In this document: one piece after another, positions 51,871-59,472 of the stretch | Layout: every line of letters starts with the position of its first letter | Numbering within the stretch: the first letter of the stretch is position 1 | Assembly: GCA_016194905.1 (NCBI GenBank) | Contig: JACQAP010000014.1 | Coordinates: forward strand, 1-64,000 | Source: Betaproteobacteria bacterium | GTDB taxonomy: Bacteria; Pseudomonadota; Gammaproteobacteria; Burkholderiales; JACQAP01 | Length of the DNA: 64,000 nt | Direction: 5' to 3' | Program-made: the position numbers and the translations under genes | Notes under the pieces: model-generated | Databases searched by the model: none | The model's input: the letters and a program-made list of their open reading frames with translations, nothing else | Told to the model about the DNA's origin: nothing

Positions 51871-51949
51871 GATTAGACGCAATGGACTCGTCATTTCAGG
51901 CGACCGAATAGAGACCGTGCTTGACCGCTGGCGTTAAGCGTCTTTACCC

Positions 51950-52612
51950 ATGTCAAAATTAGACATCGAGCAGATTCTGAATTCGACAATCGACGCGTTC
52001 GATTTTCAGTTCATGATTGGCGACGTAAAAGATTTCTTAGAGTTTTCCGAAAGCAACATAGATTGGCAGCACCACCGCGAATTTCAGGCCATCGCGCGTC
52101 GCAAGGACTTTGATGATTTTCCGCCAGGATATCGCAACCATCTTGAACAAAATGCCGACCACAGGTTTAAGGTGAGTCTGCCACTTCGCGTGCGTTACGG
52201 CGCGTTGCTGGCCTTTACCACTTCCGTTGAATGGGCGGTCGCCTACTTGAACCGCAGTGCGTTTAATCCTGTACCGGACAAGAAGGACGGAACAAACCAT
52301 GTGGTCAGGGTCCTACGAGAGTTCACGGCCAGAGTCTCTGTTGATCCGCAGGGCGTAATCGATGACTATGAAGCGCTGGTTCAAATTCGCAACTGCGTCG
52401 TTCACAGCGCAGGGGTAGTGGCCACCTACCAGTTCAAACGAGAATTGCCCAATGCGATCGCCCGAATCAATGGAATCTCGCTCGGGAATTGGCATTTCTT
52501 CGGTGACCAAATCTGTATTGAGCGCGGAGTGTTGGAGAGATACATTGATAAAACTGCATCCCTCGTGGTTGACCTTCATACGAAGATGAGAGAGCGAGGT
52601 CTGCTTATATGA
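51950..52612 (+). CDS. Protein with HEPN-type RX4H motif, function unknown
   Basis: Protein of 220 residues, mostly helical by eye. The segment ALVQIRNCVVHSAG contains Arg147-x4-His152, the RX4-6H signature of HEPN-domain ribonucleases, inside a helix as required. The N-terminal part (IEQILNSTIDAFDFQFMIGDV) shows no other motif. HEPN proteins are RNases in toxin-antitoxin and phage-defence systems, though many large-HEPN relatives are uncharacterised. The AT-richer base use and location in an apparent insertion fit a defence gene. A single short motif is thin evidence, so the assignment is tentative. Confidence 0.5.
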   Translation: MSKLDIEQILNSTIDAFDFQFMIGDVKDFLEFSESNIDWQHHREFQAIARRKDFDDFPPGYRNHLEQNADHRFKVSLPLRVRYGALLAFTTSVEWAVAYLNRSAFNPVPDKKDGTNHVVRVLREFTARVSVDPQGVIDDYEALVQIRNCVVHSAGVVATYQFKRELPNAIARINGISLGNWHFFGDQICIERGVLERYIDKTASLVVDLHTKMRERGLLI

Positions 52613-52745
52613 CACTTAACCCTGTGCCTAAGCCGACCGTCTGCGAACGGCGCTTCAAGCCCGATATGCGGCGGTCCTATAAGCGAACCTAAACCGGGTC
52701 GGACCAGCGTATGACATTGATCTTCCTGAGTAAGGTCGTGATGTA

Positions 52746-52820
52746 GGGGCATTTTCAGACGCTTAGAGGCGCATTTTTGCAGGCAAAACGCACGCTTTAA
52801 GGAGAGAAGCGATGCCTCGC
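52746..52820 (+). repeat. Upstream copy of a direct repeat: RAYT 5' region
   Basis: These bases align with 57356-57430 over their whole length by eye: CGCTTAGAGGCGCATTTTT against CGCTTAGCGGGGCCATTTT, then CACGCTTTAAGGAGAGAAGC against CACGCTTTAACGAGAGAAGC. Both end in a start codon followed by codons typical of REP-associated transposases (here MPRADRR, then a stop). The pair brackets the attEFGH-like block. Confidence 0.7.
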
Positions 52821-52880
52821 GCCGATCGCCGCGCGAGGTGACGTGATACACCGCGCCGGGGAATTCGCGACGGTGATCCC
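52812..52880 (-). pseudogene. N-terminal remnant of a REP-associated tyrosine transposase (RAYT)
   Basis: Reading the minus strand gives REFPGAVYHVTSRGDRREA, which agrees closely with the first conserved segment of RAYT (IS200-like, Y1 transposase) proteins, where HVTSRG contributes to the catalytic HUH region. After REA the sequence no longer matches, so only about 20 codons survive. An 8-base-arm palindrome (CCTCGCGC, 52815-52822, with GCGCGAGG, 52831-52838) overlaps it. The fragment cannot encode an active enzyme. Confidence 0.65.
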
Positions 52881-52953
52881 GTCAGACAACTACCCCATTC
52901 CGGTCAGAGATCCCGATCTCGCCGCATTGGAGTGGTCAATGCTTCCGCCGTGA
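52858..52953 (+). pseudogene. C-terminal fragment of an unknown gene, upstream of the ABC block
   Basis: One frame reads GEFATVIPSDNYPIPVRDPD and continues LAALEWSMLPP to a TGA at 52951-52953, with no start codon in the remaining part and protein-like composition. It abuts the transposase remnant, so it may be the tail of a gene cut by rearrangement. The family is not recognised, and chance reading cannot be excluded. Confidence 0.35.
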
Positions 52954-53002
52954 GTCACGTCGGCGCTTGCCTTGCCGACCAGCCGCCGTTACGCTCGACG
53001 GC

Positions 53003-53677
53003 GTGCTATCGATTCGTGATCTCTGCAAGACCTACGCGGGGCCGCCGCAGCGCACCGTTCTCGTCGGTGTCGACCTCGAGCTCGTTGCGGGCGACTATGT
53101 CGCGGTGATGGGGGAGTCGGGCGTCGGCAAATCGACGCTGCTGAACCTCATCGCGGGCCTCGACCGGGCCGACGCGGGCTCCATCACACTGGACGGCGTC
53201 GAGCTCACCACCCAGGACGACGACATGCTGACGGCGCTGCGCCGCGTCGCGATGGGCTTCGTGTTCCAGGCGTTCCACATCCTCCCGTATCTCAGCGTCG
53301 CGCAGAACGTCGCACTGCCGTTGTCGCTCGTCGGCGTGGTCCGCGAGGTGGCCGAGCGCCGGGTTGCGGCAGTGCTCGCGGCGGTGGGACTCGCCGATCG
53401 CGCGGCGAGCGTGCCGCGCGAATTGTCCGGCGGTGAATTGCAGCGGGTCGCGATTGCACGCGCGGTCGTGCATGGTCCGCGGCTCGTGCTCGCCGACGAG
53501 CCCACCGGCAACCTCGATCCCGACAGCGCGGGGCAGGTGCTGCGCCTGCTGCGCGACCAGGTGAAGGCGGGCCAAGCGGCCGGCATCCTCGTCACGCATT
53601 CGCGCGCGGCGGCAGAGACGGCGGACCGCATCATGATGCTCACGCGGGATGGGCTGCGTGAGCTTGCGCACGGATAG
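53003..53677 (+). CDS. LolD/AttE-like ABC transporter ATP-binding protein
   Basis: Protein of 224 residues from GTG 53003; a TTG 12 codons upstream is the alternative. Walker A is GESGVGKST, the signature is LSGGELQRVAIARAV, Walker B is LVLADEPTGNLDP, and the H-loop is GILVTHS. This is the MacB/LolD group, which drives FtsX-like permeases in the inner membrane. The permease and a lipocalin-like protein follow directly, as in attEFGH operons. The genes use more GC-rich codons than the unknowns just upstream. It probably moves a lipid or lipophilic molecule. Confidence 0.85.
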   Translation: MLSIRDLCKTYAGPPQRTVLVGVDLELVAGDYVAVMGESGVGKSTLLNLIAGLDRADAGSITLDGVELTTQDDDMLTALRRVAMGFVFQAFHILPYLSVAQNVALPLSLVGVVREVAERRVAAVLAAVGLADRAASVPRELSGGELQRVAIARAVVHGPRLVLADEPTGNLDPDSAGQVLRLLRDQVKAGQAAGILVTHSRAAAETADRIMMLTRDGLRELAHG

Positions 53678-53692
53678 TGCGGCCGCGCGGTG

Positions 53693-56206
53693 ATGCCGAT
53701 CGCAGGTATCTCGGCGGCGGGTGCGGTGTTCCGCGGAGCGTTCGCGCAGAACCGGACGCGCACCGCGGTCGGGGTGCTCGTGATCGCCCTCGGTGTTGCG
53801 CTCGGCTACGCGGTACAGATCATCAACCAGGCCGCGATCAACGAACTGGCGCAGGGCGTGCAGGTTCTGTCCGGCGACGCCGATCTCGAAGTGCGCGGTC
53901 CACGCGGTGGCTTCGACGAGGCGCTGTATCCGGACCTCTCGCGGATGCCCGAGGTGGCTGTGGCGAGCCCGGTCGTCGAGGTCGACGCGAAGCTGGCCCG
54001 CCGCGACGACACGCTCAGGATCCTCGGTCTCGACGTGTTCCGTGCCGGTTTCATCCAGCCGGGTCTGATCGCGACCGCGACCGATCGCCTCGACACGCTG
54101 CGCTCCGACGTGCTGTTCCTGAGCCCCGCCGCCATGCGCTGGCTCGAGGTGAAGCCCGGCGACGTCCTGCCGTTCCAGGTCGCGCTCGCCGACTTGCCGC
54201 TGCGCGTGGCTGGCGAGCTTGCCGGCGGCGGCGAACAGCGCTTTGGCGTGATGGACATCGCGGGCGCGCAGGCGGCGTTCGACCGGCTCGGTCGGATCAC
54301 GCGTCTCGACCTGCGCTTGCGTCCCGGTGTTGACGTCGCGGCCTTCCGCGGTCGGCTGCGCCAGCGGCTGCCGCCGGGGATCGCCGCGGAGCGGCCGGAG
54401 ACAGGTCTCGCCGCGAGCGTGAGCCTGTCGCGATCGTATCGTGTGAATCTCAATGTGCTCGCGCTGGTCGCGCTGTTCACGGGCGGCCTGCTGGTGTTCT
54501 CGACGCAGGCACTCGCGGTCGTGCGCCGGCGCGCGCAGTTCGCGCTGCTGCGAGTGCTCGGTGTGACGCGAGGCCGGTTGACGGCGCTGATCGTCGCCGA
54601 GGGTGCGCTGGTAGGCGTTGCGGGCAGCTTGATCGGCCTGGCGCTCGGATTCGCGCTGGCGCAACTCACGGTACGCTGGTTCGGCGCGGACCTCGGCTCC
54701 GGGTATTTCCAAGGGGTCGTGCCAGTGTTGCAACTCGACCCGTGGGCGCTCGGCGTCTTTTTCGTGCTGGGCGTCGCGGCGGCCGCGTTGGGCAGCATCG
54801 TGCCCGCGTTCGAGACGGTGCGCACGCCGCCCGCACTCGCGCTCAAGGCGGGCGACGAAGAGCGCGCGTTCGCGCGGTTGCGTTCGCCGCTGCCGGGACT
54901 CGTCGCGGTGACAATGAGCGCGGCGGCGACCGCGTTGCCGCCAGTGGGCGGATTGCCGCTGTTCGGCTACGGCGCCATCGCGCTGCTGCTCGTCGGCACG
55001 CTGCTGCTGCTGCCTCGCATCGCGGCGCTCGCGCTGTCGCTGCTGCCGACGCCCGGCCGGCCCGCGCCGCAGCTTGCGATCGCGCAATTGCGCGGCGCGC
55101 CGGGCCAGGTGACGCTGAGCCTCGCGGCCATCGTTGCCAGCGTGAGCCTGATGGTGTCCATGGCGATCATGGTCGCGTCGTTTCGCGGTTCACTCGACAC
55201 CTGGCTCGAGCGGATCCTGCCAGCCGACCTCTATGTGCGCGCGGCGAACGACGGCGACACCGCGTATCTGACGTCTGAGGTGCAGGCGCGGATCGCAGCG
55301 CTGCCGGGCGTGCGCCGCGCGGAGTTCCTGCGCGAGCAACAACTGCTGCTTGATCCGTCGCGGCCGCGGGTCGTGCTGCAGGCGCGCACCGTCGATCCCG
55401 CGAATCCGTCGCGCAATCTGCCGCTCCTCGGGACGCCGCTGGCCGTTGCCACCGCTGCGCCGCAGCCGGTGTGGGTCAACGAAGCGGCTGTCGATCTCTA
55501 CGGCTTCACTCCGGGCAAAGTGATCGAATTGCCTGTTGCGGGAAAGGCCACGCGGTTCACCGTCGCCGGCGTCTGGCGCGACTATGGCCGGCAGCAGGGC
55601 GCGATCGCGATCGAGCGCGAGCGCTACGTCGCACTGACTGGCGATCGCGCGGTGACGAGCGGCGCGCTGTGGCTGGCGGAAGGTTCGAATCGCGGTGTGG
55701 TGCAGGCGTCGCTGCGACGCGAGATTCCCGGTGGCGAGCGGCTCGAAATCGCGACGCCGGGCGAAATCCGCGACGTCTCGCTCAAGGTGTTCGACCGTAC
55801 GTTCGCAGTGACCTATGCGCTCGAGCTGGTGGCGGTGGTCATCGGCCTCGTCGGGCTGTCGTCGTCGTTCGGCGCCCTGGTGCTCGCGCGCCGGCGCGAG
55901 TTCGGCGTGCTGCGCCATCTCGGCATGACGCGGCGGCAGGTCGGCACGATGTTGGCAACGGAGGGCTTCGCCGTGAGCGGCATCGGTCTTGTCGTCGGTC
56001 TCGCGCTCGGGTTCGTCATCAGCCTGATCCTGATCCACGTCGTGAACCGGCAGTCGTTTCATTGGGGGATGGAGCTCGCGCTGCCGTGGCCGGCGCTCGC
56101 CGGGTTCGCGCTCGTCGTGCTGGCGGCCTCGACGATCACGGCAATGGCCAGCGGCCGGCAGGCGATGGGCGACGATGCGGTGCGCGCGGTGAAGGAGGAC
56201 TGGTGA
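53693..56206 (+). CDS. FtsX-like ABC transporter permease (AttF/AttG fusion type)
   Basis: Protein of 837 residues, about twice the size of one FtsX permease. A first membrane segment near 18-40 and a periplasmic region precede three segments at about 260-400 (ALVALFTGGLLVFSTQAL, AQFALLRVLGVTRGRLTALIVAEG). Further segments lie near 425-475, and the last set at about 690-830 includes FGVLRHLGMTRRQVGTMLATEGFAV. The RVLGVTRG and RHLGMTRR loops are the duplicated cytoplasmic coupling sites, so the two halves are each FtsX-like. It starts 16 bases after the ATPase gene; a GTG one codon earlier is possible. Confidence 0.83.
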   Translation: MPIAGISAAGAVFRGAFAQNRTRTAVGVLVIALGVALGYAVQIINQAAINELAQGVQVLSGDADLEVRGPRGGFDEALYPDLSRMPEVAVASPVVEVDAKLARRDDTLRILGLDVFRAGFIQPGLIATATDRLDTLRSDVLFLSPAAMRWLEVKPGDVLPFQVALADLPLRVAGELAGGGEQRFGVMDIAGAQAAFDRLGRITRLDLRLRPGVDVAAFRGRLRQRLPPGIAAERPETGLAASVSLSRSYRVNLNVLALVALFTGGLLVFSTQALAVVRRRAQFALLRVLGVTRGRLTALIVAEGALVGVAGSLIGLALGFALAQLTVRWFGADLGSGYFQGVVPVLQLDPWALGVFFVLGVAAAALGSIVPAFETVRTPPALALKAGDEERAFARLRSPLPGLVAVTMSAAATALPPVGGLPLFGYGAIALLLVGTLLLLPRIAALALSLLPTPGRPAPQLAIAQLRGAPGQVTLSLAAIVASVSLMVSMAIMVASFRGSLDTWLERILPADLYVRAANDGDTAYLTSEVQARIAALPGVRRAEFLREQQLLLDPSRPRVVLQARTVDPANPSRNLPLLGTPLAVATAAPQPVWVNEAAVDLYGFTPGKVIELPVAGKATRFTVAGVWRDYGRQQGAIAIERERYVALTGDRAVTSGALWLAEGSNRGVVQASLRREIPGGERLEIATPGEIRDVSLKVFDRTFAVTYALELVAVVIGLVGLSSSFGALVLARRREFGVLRHLGMTRRQVGTMLATEGFAVSGIGLVVGLALGFVISLILIHVVNRQSFHWGMELALPWPALAGFALVVLAASTITAMASGRQAMGDDAVRAVKEDW

Positions 56207-56228
56207 GCGCGCAACGGATGGACCGGCC

Positions 56229-57296
56229 ATGAAGCGGCGCGCGTTCCTCGCCGCGCCGCTGCTGCTGGTCGCAAGGTGCGCAACGGCCGATGACGATTAC
56301 CCGCGCGTCGAACCGGGCCGCGTGCTGCACTTCCCGCGCGACCACGGCAGCCATCCGCAATTCCGCACCGAGTGGTGGTACGTCACCGGCCAGGTTGCGG
56401 ACGCCGCTGGCAACCGCTACGGCGTGCAGGTCACGTTTTTCCGCAGCCGGCCACGCGTGGCCGAGGCCAATCCGAGCGCATTCGCACCGCGCGAGCTCGT
56501 GTTGGCTCACGCCGCACTGGCCGACCCGCGTCACGGGCGGCTGCGGTACGATCAGCGCGCCGCGCGCGTGGGATTCGGACTCGCCGGCGCGGAAGAGGGC
56601 ACGACCCGCGTGTGGATCGACGACTGGTCGCTGGATCTGGTCGACGGCGGCTACGCGGCGAAGATCGCGGCGCGCGAATTCGCGCTCGACCTGCGCTTTG
56701 CATCGGGGCAACCGGTGCTGCTGCACGGTGCAGCGGGTTACTCGCGCAAGGGGCCGTCGGCGCGGCAGGCGAGCTATTACTACAGCCGGCCGCAGCTCGC
56801 CGTGACGGGGAAGCTGACGGTCGCGGGAAAGGAAATCGCCGTCACCGGCGCCGCGTGGTTCGATCACGAGTGGTCGAGCGAGGTGATGGCGTCCACTGCC
56901 GCTGGCTGGGACTGGACCGGCATCAACCTTGCCGACGGCGGTGCGCTGATGGCGTTCCGGATGCGCGACACCATCGGCGGCACGCTGTGGGCCGGCGGGA
57001 CTCTGCGCGCGGCCGACGGCAGTGTGCGCGTGTTTGCGCCGGACGAGGTCCGTTTCACGCCGTGGCGCACCTGGCGCTCGCCGCGCACCGGTGTCGCCTA
57101 TCCCGTCGCGATGGCGGTCGGTCTCCCCGGTGCGGAATTCCTGCTGGAACCGATCATGGACGATCAGGAACTCGATTCGCGCGCGAGCACCGACACGATC
57201 TACTGGGAAGGCGCGGTGCGCGCGTTGCAGTCCGGGCGCGAGGCAGGTCGCGGGTATCTGGAACTTACGGGTTATGAGGCGCCATTGCGGTTGTGA
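56229..57296 (+). CDS. AttH/CrtC-like lipocalin-fold protein (carotenoid 1,2-hydratase-related)
   Basis: Protein of 355 residues with a signal peptide that could be a lipoprotein signal (LLVARCATA). Family features are PQFRTEWWYVTGQV, VTFFRSRP, SYYYSRPQLAVTG and GAAWFDHEWSSE, the last with Asp-His-Glu conserved in AttH and CrtC. The fold is two lipocalin barrels binding a hydrophobic ligand. Next to an ABC ATPase and FtsX permease it forms an attEFGH-like set, so lipid or terpenoid handling in the periplasm is likelier than carotenoid synthesis; no crt genes are near. Confidence 0.85.
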   Translation: MKRRAFLAAPLLLVARCATADDDYPRVEPGRVLHFPRDHGSHPQFRTEWWYVTGQVADAAGNRYGVQVTFFRSRPRVAEANPSAFAPRELVLAHAALADPRHGRLRYDQRAARVGFGLAGAEEGTTRVWIDDWSLDLVDGGYAAKIAAREFALDLRFASGQPVLLHGAAGYSRKGPSARQASYYYSRPQLAVTGKLTVAGKEIAVTGAAWFDHEWSSEVMASTAAGWDWTGINLADGGALMAFRMRDTIGGTLWAGGTLRAADGSVRVFAPDEVRFTPWRTWRSPRTGVAYPVAMAVGLPGAEFLLEPIMDDQELDSRASTDTIYWEGAVRALQSGREAGRGYLELTGYEAPLRL

Positions 57297-57355
57297 CGGA
57301 TCGCATGGACCGAGCCATCGCCGGTCGCCCGACCTTGAACATAAGACCGTAAAAT

Positions 57356-57430
57356 GGGGTCTTCCCAGGCGCTTAGCGGGGCCATTTTGAACCAAGAATG
57401 CACGCTTTAACGAGAGAAGCGATGCTTCGC
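57356..57430 (+). repeat. Downstream copy of the direct repeat: RAYT 5' region
   Basis: This matches 52746-52820 in the same orientation, including CACGCTTTAA-GAGAGAAGCGATGC near its right end. It lies just after the AttH-like gene and runs into the start of the RAYT remnant at 57422. With the upstream copy it flanks 4.5 kb of cargo. Confidence 0.7.
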
Positions 57431-57589
57431 GGCAACCGCCACTTCCTGCCTGATCACGTCTGGCACATCACCCACCGCTGCCATCAGAGAGAAGGCATTG
57501 CGTGGTTCGATCCGTCAGTGGAGGTGAAATTGCCGCCCAACAACCACATGCAGTGGACCGTTAGCGATCGCATCAATAAAGTGTTTTAA
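57422..57589 (+). pseudogene. Truncated RAYT transposase gene
   Basis: The ATG at 57422 begins MLRGNRHFLPDHVWHITHRC, then HQRE, the standard N-terminus of REP-associated tyrosine transposases, with the HITHRC segment. After about 24 codons the match stops, and the frame ends at a TAA (57587-57589) after 55 codons, against about 150-230 in whole enzymes. It has no catalytic tyrosine. The upstream region is the repeated element described at 57356. Confidence 0.7.
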
Positions 57590-57606
57590 CCAACGAAGGA
57601 GGACCC

Positions 57607-58131
57607 ATGCAAACGCGATTCAGGATATTTTTGGTAGCGAGCACACTCTCTCTTTGTGGGGCGGCACAGGCTGATATTACCGTTCAAATGAGCACTGTTG
57701 ACGAGAAAGGAATCGGGAAATCGATTGGCCAAGTGGCTGTCAGCGAAACACCCTATGGTGTCGTATTCAGCCCCTCGCTTGCTGGGCTCCTGCCAGGATT
57801 ACATGGCTTCCATGTGCACGAAAACCCAAGTTGCGAGTCCAAGGAAAAAGACGGGAAGATGGTGCCCGCATTGGCTGCGGGAGGGCATTACGATCCGGCC
57901 GCAACCAAGCGCCATGGCCTGCCTTGGGGTGATGGGCATCTCGGCGATTTGCCCGCGCTATTCGTAGATGCCATGGGCAATGCTAATAATCCGGTATTGG
58001 CACCCAGGCTTAAAATTACTGATGTAAAAGGTCGCTCCTTGATGATTCATGCCGGAGGTGACAACCACGCAGATCATCCAGACCCCCTCGGTGGAGGCGG
58101 CGCGCGCATGGCTTGTGGTGTTATTCCGTGA
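57607..58131 (+). CDS. sodC: Periplasmic Cu,Zn superoxide dismutase
   Basis: Protein of 174 residues with a Sec signal peptide (about 1-22, ending AQA). Copper and zinc ligands are visible in [30 protein letters not shown] and [18 protein letters not shown]; the conserved cysteines (PSCES and RMACGVI) make the disulfide. It turns superoxide into oxygen and peroxide in the periplasm. AAGGAGGA precedes the ATG. It stands between the truncated transposase and the convergent mfnB and appears intact, so it could be a recently arrived gene or an old resident beside an insertion. Confidence 0.93.
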   Translation: MQTRFRIFLVASTLSLCGAAQADITVQMSTVDEKGIGKSIGQVAVSETPYGVVFSPSLAGLLPGLHGFHVHENPSCESKEKDGKMVPALAAGGHYDPAATKRHGLPWGDGHLGDLPALFVDAMGNANNPVLAPRLKITDVKGRSLMIHAGGDNHADHPDPLGGGGARMACGVIP

Positions 58132-58228
58132 GCGGTCGGGAGATCGGTAACAAAATAGGTTGGGAACTTTAGTTTGTAGGTGACTAAAGCGTATCTCATG
58201 CAGCAGCGCGACGATTTCGAGCAGCGCC

Positions 58229-58903
58229 TTATGGAATCGCCGCACGGATCGAAGCAAAGGCCTCTTGATCCAGAATCTGTCCGCGATCACCGTCTTTGCA
58301 CAGTGCGCCACGAAATCCCAGGTAGTCCAGCTCGATTGCAAGAAGCTGGGGAACGTCTTCTCTTTGTAGCGAGCCGGCCAATCCCGTAAGAAGTCGGCAG
58401 TTACGACTGCGGGTAACAAACTCCTCAAGTTCCTTCCCGGTACGCCAGTCGCGAAGCGTCTTGCCGGTCTTGTGTGCCGTGTCCAGCATCGCACCGGCAA
58501 AGCCCACGTCGGCGAGCACATCAATAAGCGTGAGATCGTAAGCCTCGTCCGCGAACAGGACTGCAACCAGGCGGGCGTGTTTTGCCAGTTTCGACAGTGC
58601 ATTTGCGCAGTCGAATATCCGTGCGTGGGAAAAGAAACCGATCTTGATGAAGTCGACGCCGGTGGTGGCCATGCGTTCCACGGCGGCGGTCATCGACTGC
58701 GGATCCATCGTAGGAAGGTCGCCGATGGTGGCGCTGACGGGCCGGCGTCCGCCGATCGCCTGGACGCATATACGCACCGCCGCGTGATCGAGCGCGCCGA
58801 GCGCGCCGCGTGAAGGTTCCTTGAGATCGATCAGATCGGCGCCGCCTTCGAGTGCGATCAGCGCCTCGTCCAGCGAGCGGACGCTGGCGAGCATCATCGT
58901 CAT
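58229..58903 (-). CDS. mfnB: (5-formylfuran-3-yl)methyl phosphate synthase (methanofuran biosynthesis)
   Basis: Protein of 224 residues, DUF556/MfnB family, a TIM barrel. The start LASVRSLDEALIALEGGADLIDLKEPSRGALGAL carries the catalytic lysine in DLKEP, and FIKIGFF, LVAVLFAD and AMLDTAHKTGKTL give further conserved Lys and Asp. It makes the furan ring of methanofuran by condensing two glyceraldehyde-3-phosphate molecules. It overlaps the DUF447 gene by 4 bases. The ATG at 58903 has GGAAAGG upstream. mfnD, mfnF and mfnE lie 7-10 kb away beyond the insertion. Confidence 0.9.
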   Translation of the reverse strand: MTMMLASVRSLDEALIALEGGADLIDLKEPSRGALGALDHAAVRICVQAIGGRRPVSATIGDLPTMDPQSMTAAVERMATTGVDFIKIGFFSHARIFDCANALSKLAKHARLVAVLFADEAYDLTLIDVLADVGFAGAMLDTAHKTGKTLRDWRTGKELEEFVTRSRNCRLLTGLAGSLQREDVPQLLAIELDYLGFRGALCKDGDRGQILDQEAFASIRAAIP

Positions 58904-59472
58904 GCAGCGCTTTCCTTTCCGGCGCCGCGAAATTCTTCGACGCACGCTTTCAGCCAGCCCCAGGCCTCGAGCTCACGCGGCCCGGCTGTCTTCTCGACGC
59001 CGATCGCGAGATACGCCATCTCGGTATCGATCTTTTCCTGCTGCAGCATGCTCAACCGGCTCACCAGGATGGCCGCCTCGATCACCGCGGACTGCGCGCG
59101 ATTGAAGCCGCCAAAGGCGCCGTGCGTGACCTGCGCGACTACCCGGCAGTAAAGGCGCGGCCGGGTTGGGTCTTCCTGTACGCGTTCCAGTCGCACTTCG
59201 GAATGTGCGAGCGCTGCCGCGAGCCGGCGGCAGGACAGGTGTTCGACGGGCAACGTGGGCCAGTCATAACGTCCGGTTAGGCAACCGGCAAAGATGCGCA
59301 CGTCGTCGGTGTAATTCACTACTGCGCATTTCTCGCGAAGCACGTGTTCGAGCGTGGCGGAAGGCCGGAACGGACTGAGGACAATGAACTCGCCTTCATG
59401 GCGGATGCCTATCGGCGCGATGTGATCGCGACCGGATTCATCGCGCGTGGTGACGATCGTCTCGAAAATCAT
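58900..59472 (-). CDS. DUF447 protein of the H4MPT/methanofuran cluster
   Basis: Protein of 190 residues with the FMN-binding split-barrel look of DUF447: MIFETIVTTRDESGRDHIAPIGI at the start, then VLREKCAVVNYTDDVRIFAG. It is regularly found beside H4MPT or methanofuran genes in methylotrophs and archaea. No function has been assigned that I know of; flavin binding and a redox or sensing role are plausible. The ATG at 59472 aligns with the family start and overlaps the DUF6513 gene by 4 bases (coupled). Codons upstream in the same frame are shadow sequence. Confidence 0.8.
   Translation of the reverse strand: MIFETIVTTRDESGRDHIAPIGIRHEGEFIVLSPFRPSATLEHVLREKCAVVNYTDDVRIFAGCLTGRYDWPTLPVEHLSCRRLAAALAHSEVRLERVQEDPTRPRLYCRVVAQVTHGAFGGFNRAQSAVIEAAILVSRLSMLQQEKIDTEMAYLAIGVEKTAGPRELEAWGWLKACVEEFRGAGKESAA

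Larger units (their letters stand above)
57297..57606 (+). other. Gap between the AttH-like gene and sodC
   Basis: About 310 bases. Apart from the direct-repeat copy and the transposase remnant, it holds the likely sodC control region: TAAAGTGTTTTAACC at about 57576-57590, then AAGGAGGAC as a strong ribosome binding site. No terminator for the AttH-like gene is evident. Confidence 0.45.

Noticed and set aside
51860-51950. Integron attC site between the two unknown genes (GTTAAGC at 51923-51929)
   Set aside because: A single GTTRRRY-like heptamer is present, but no matching RYYYAAC partner or folded attC structure was found, and no integrase is in the window.
53006-55087. A 693-codon minus-strand open frame opposite the ABC transporter genes
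   Set aside because: Composition is dominated by Arg, His, Gln and Glu, as expected from antisense of GC-rich genes; the plus strand carries intact Walker motifs and membrane segments.
56229-57296. Carotenoid biosynthesis gene crtC
   Set aside because: No phytoene or lycopene genes are present, and the ABC neighbours match attEFGH organisation instead.
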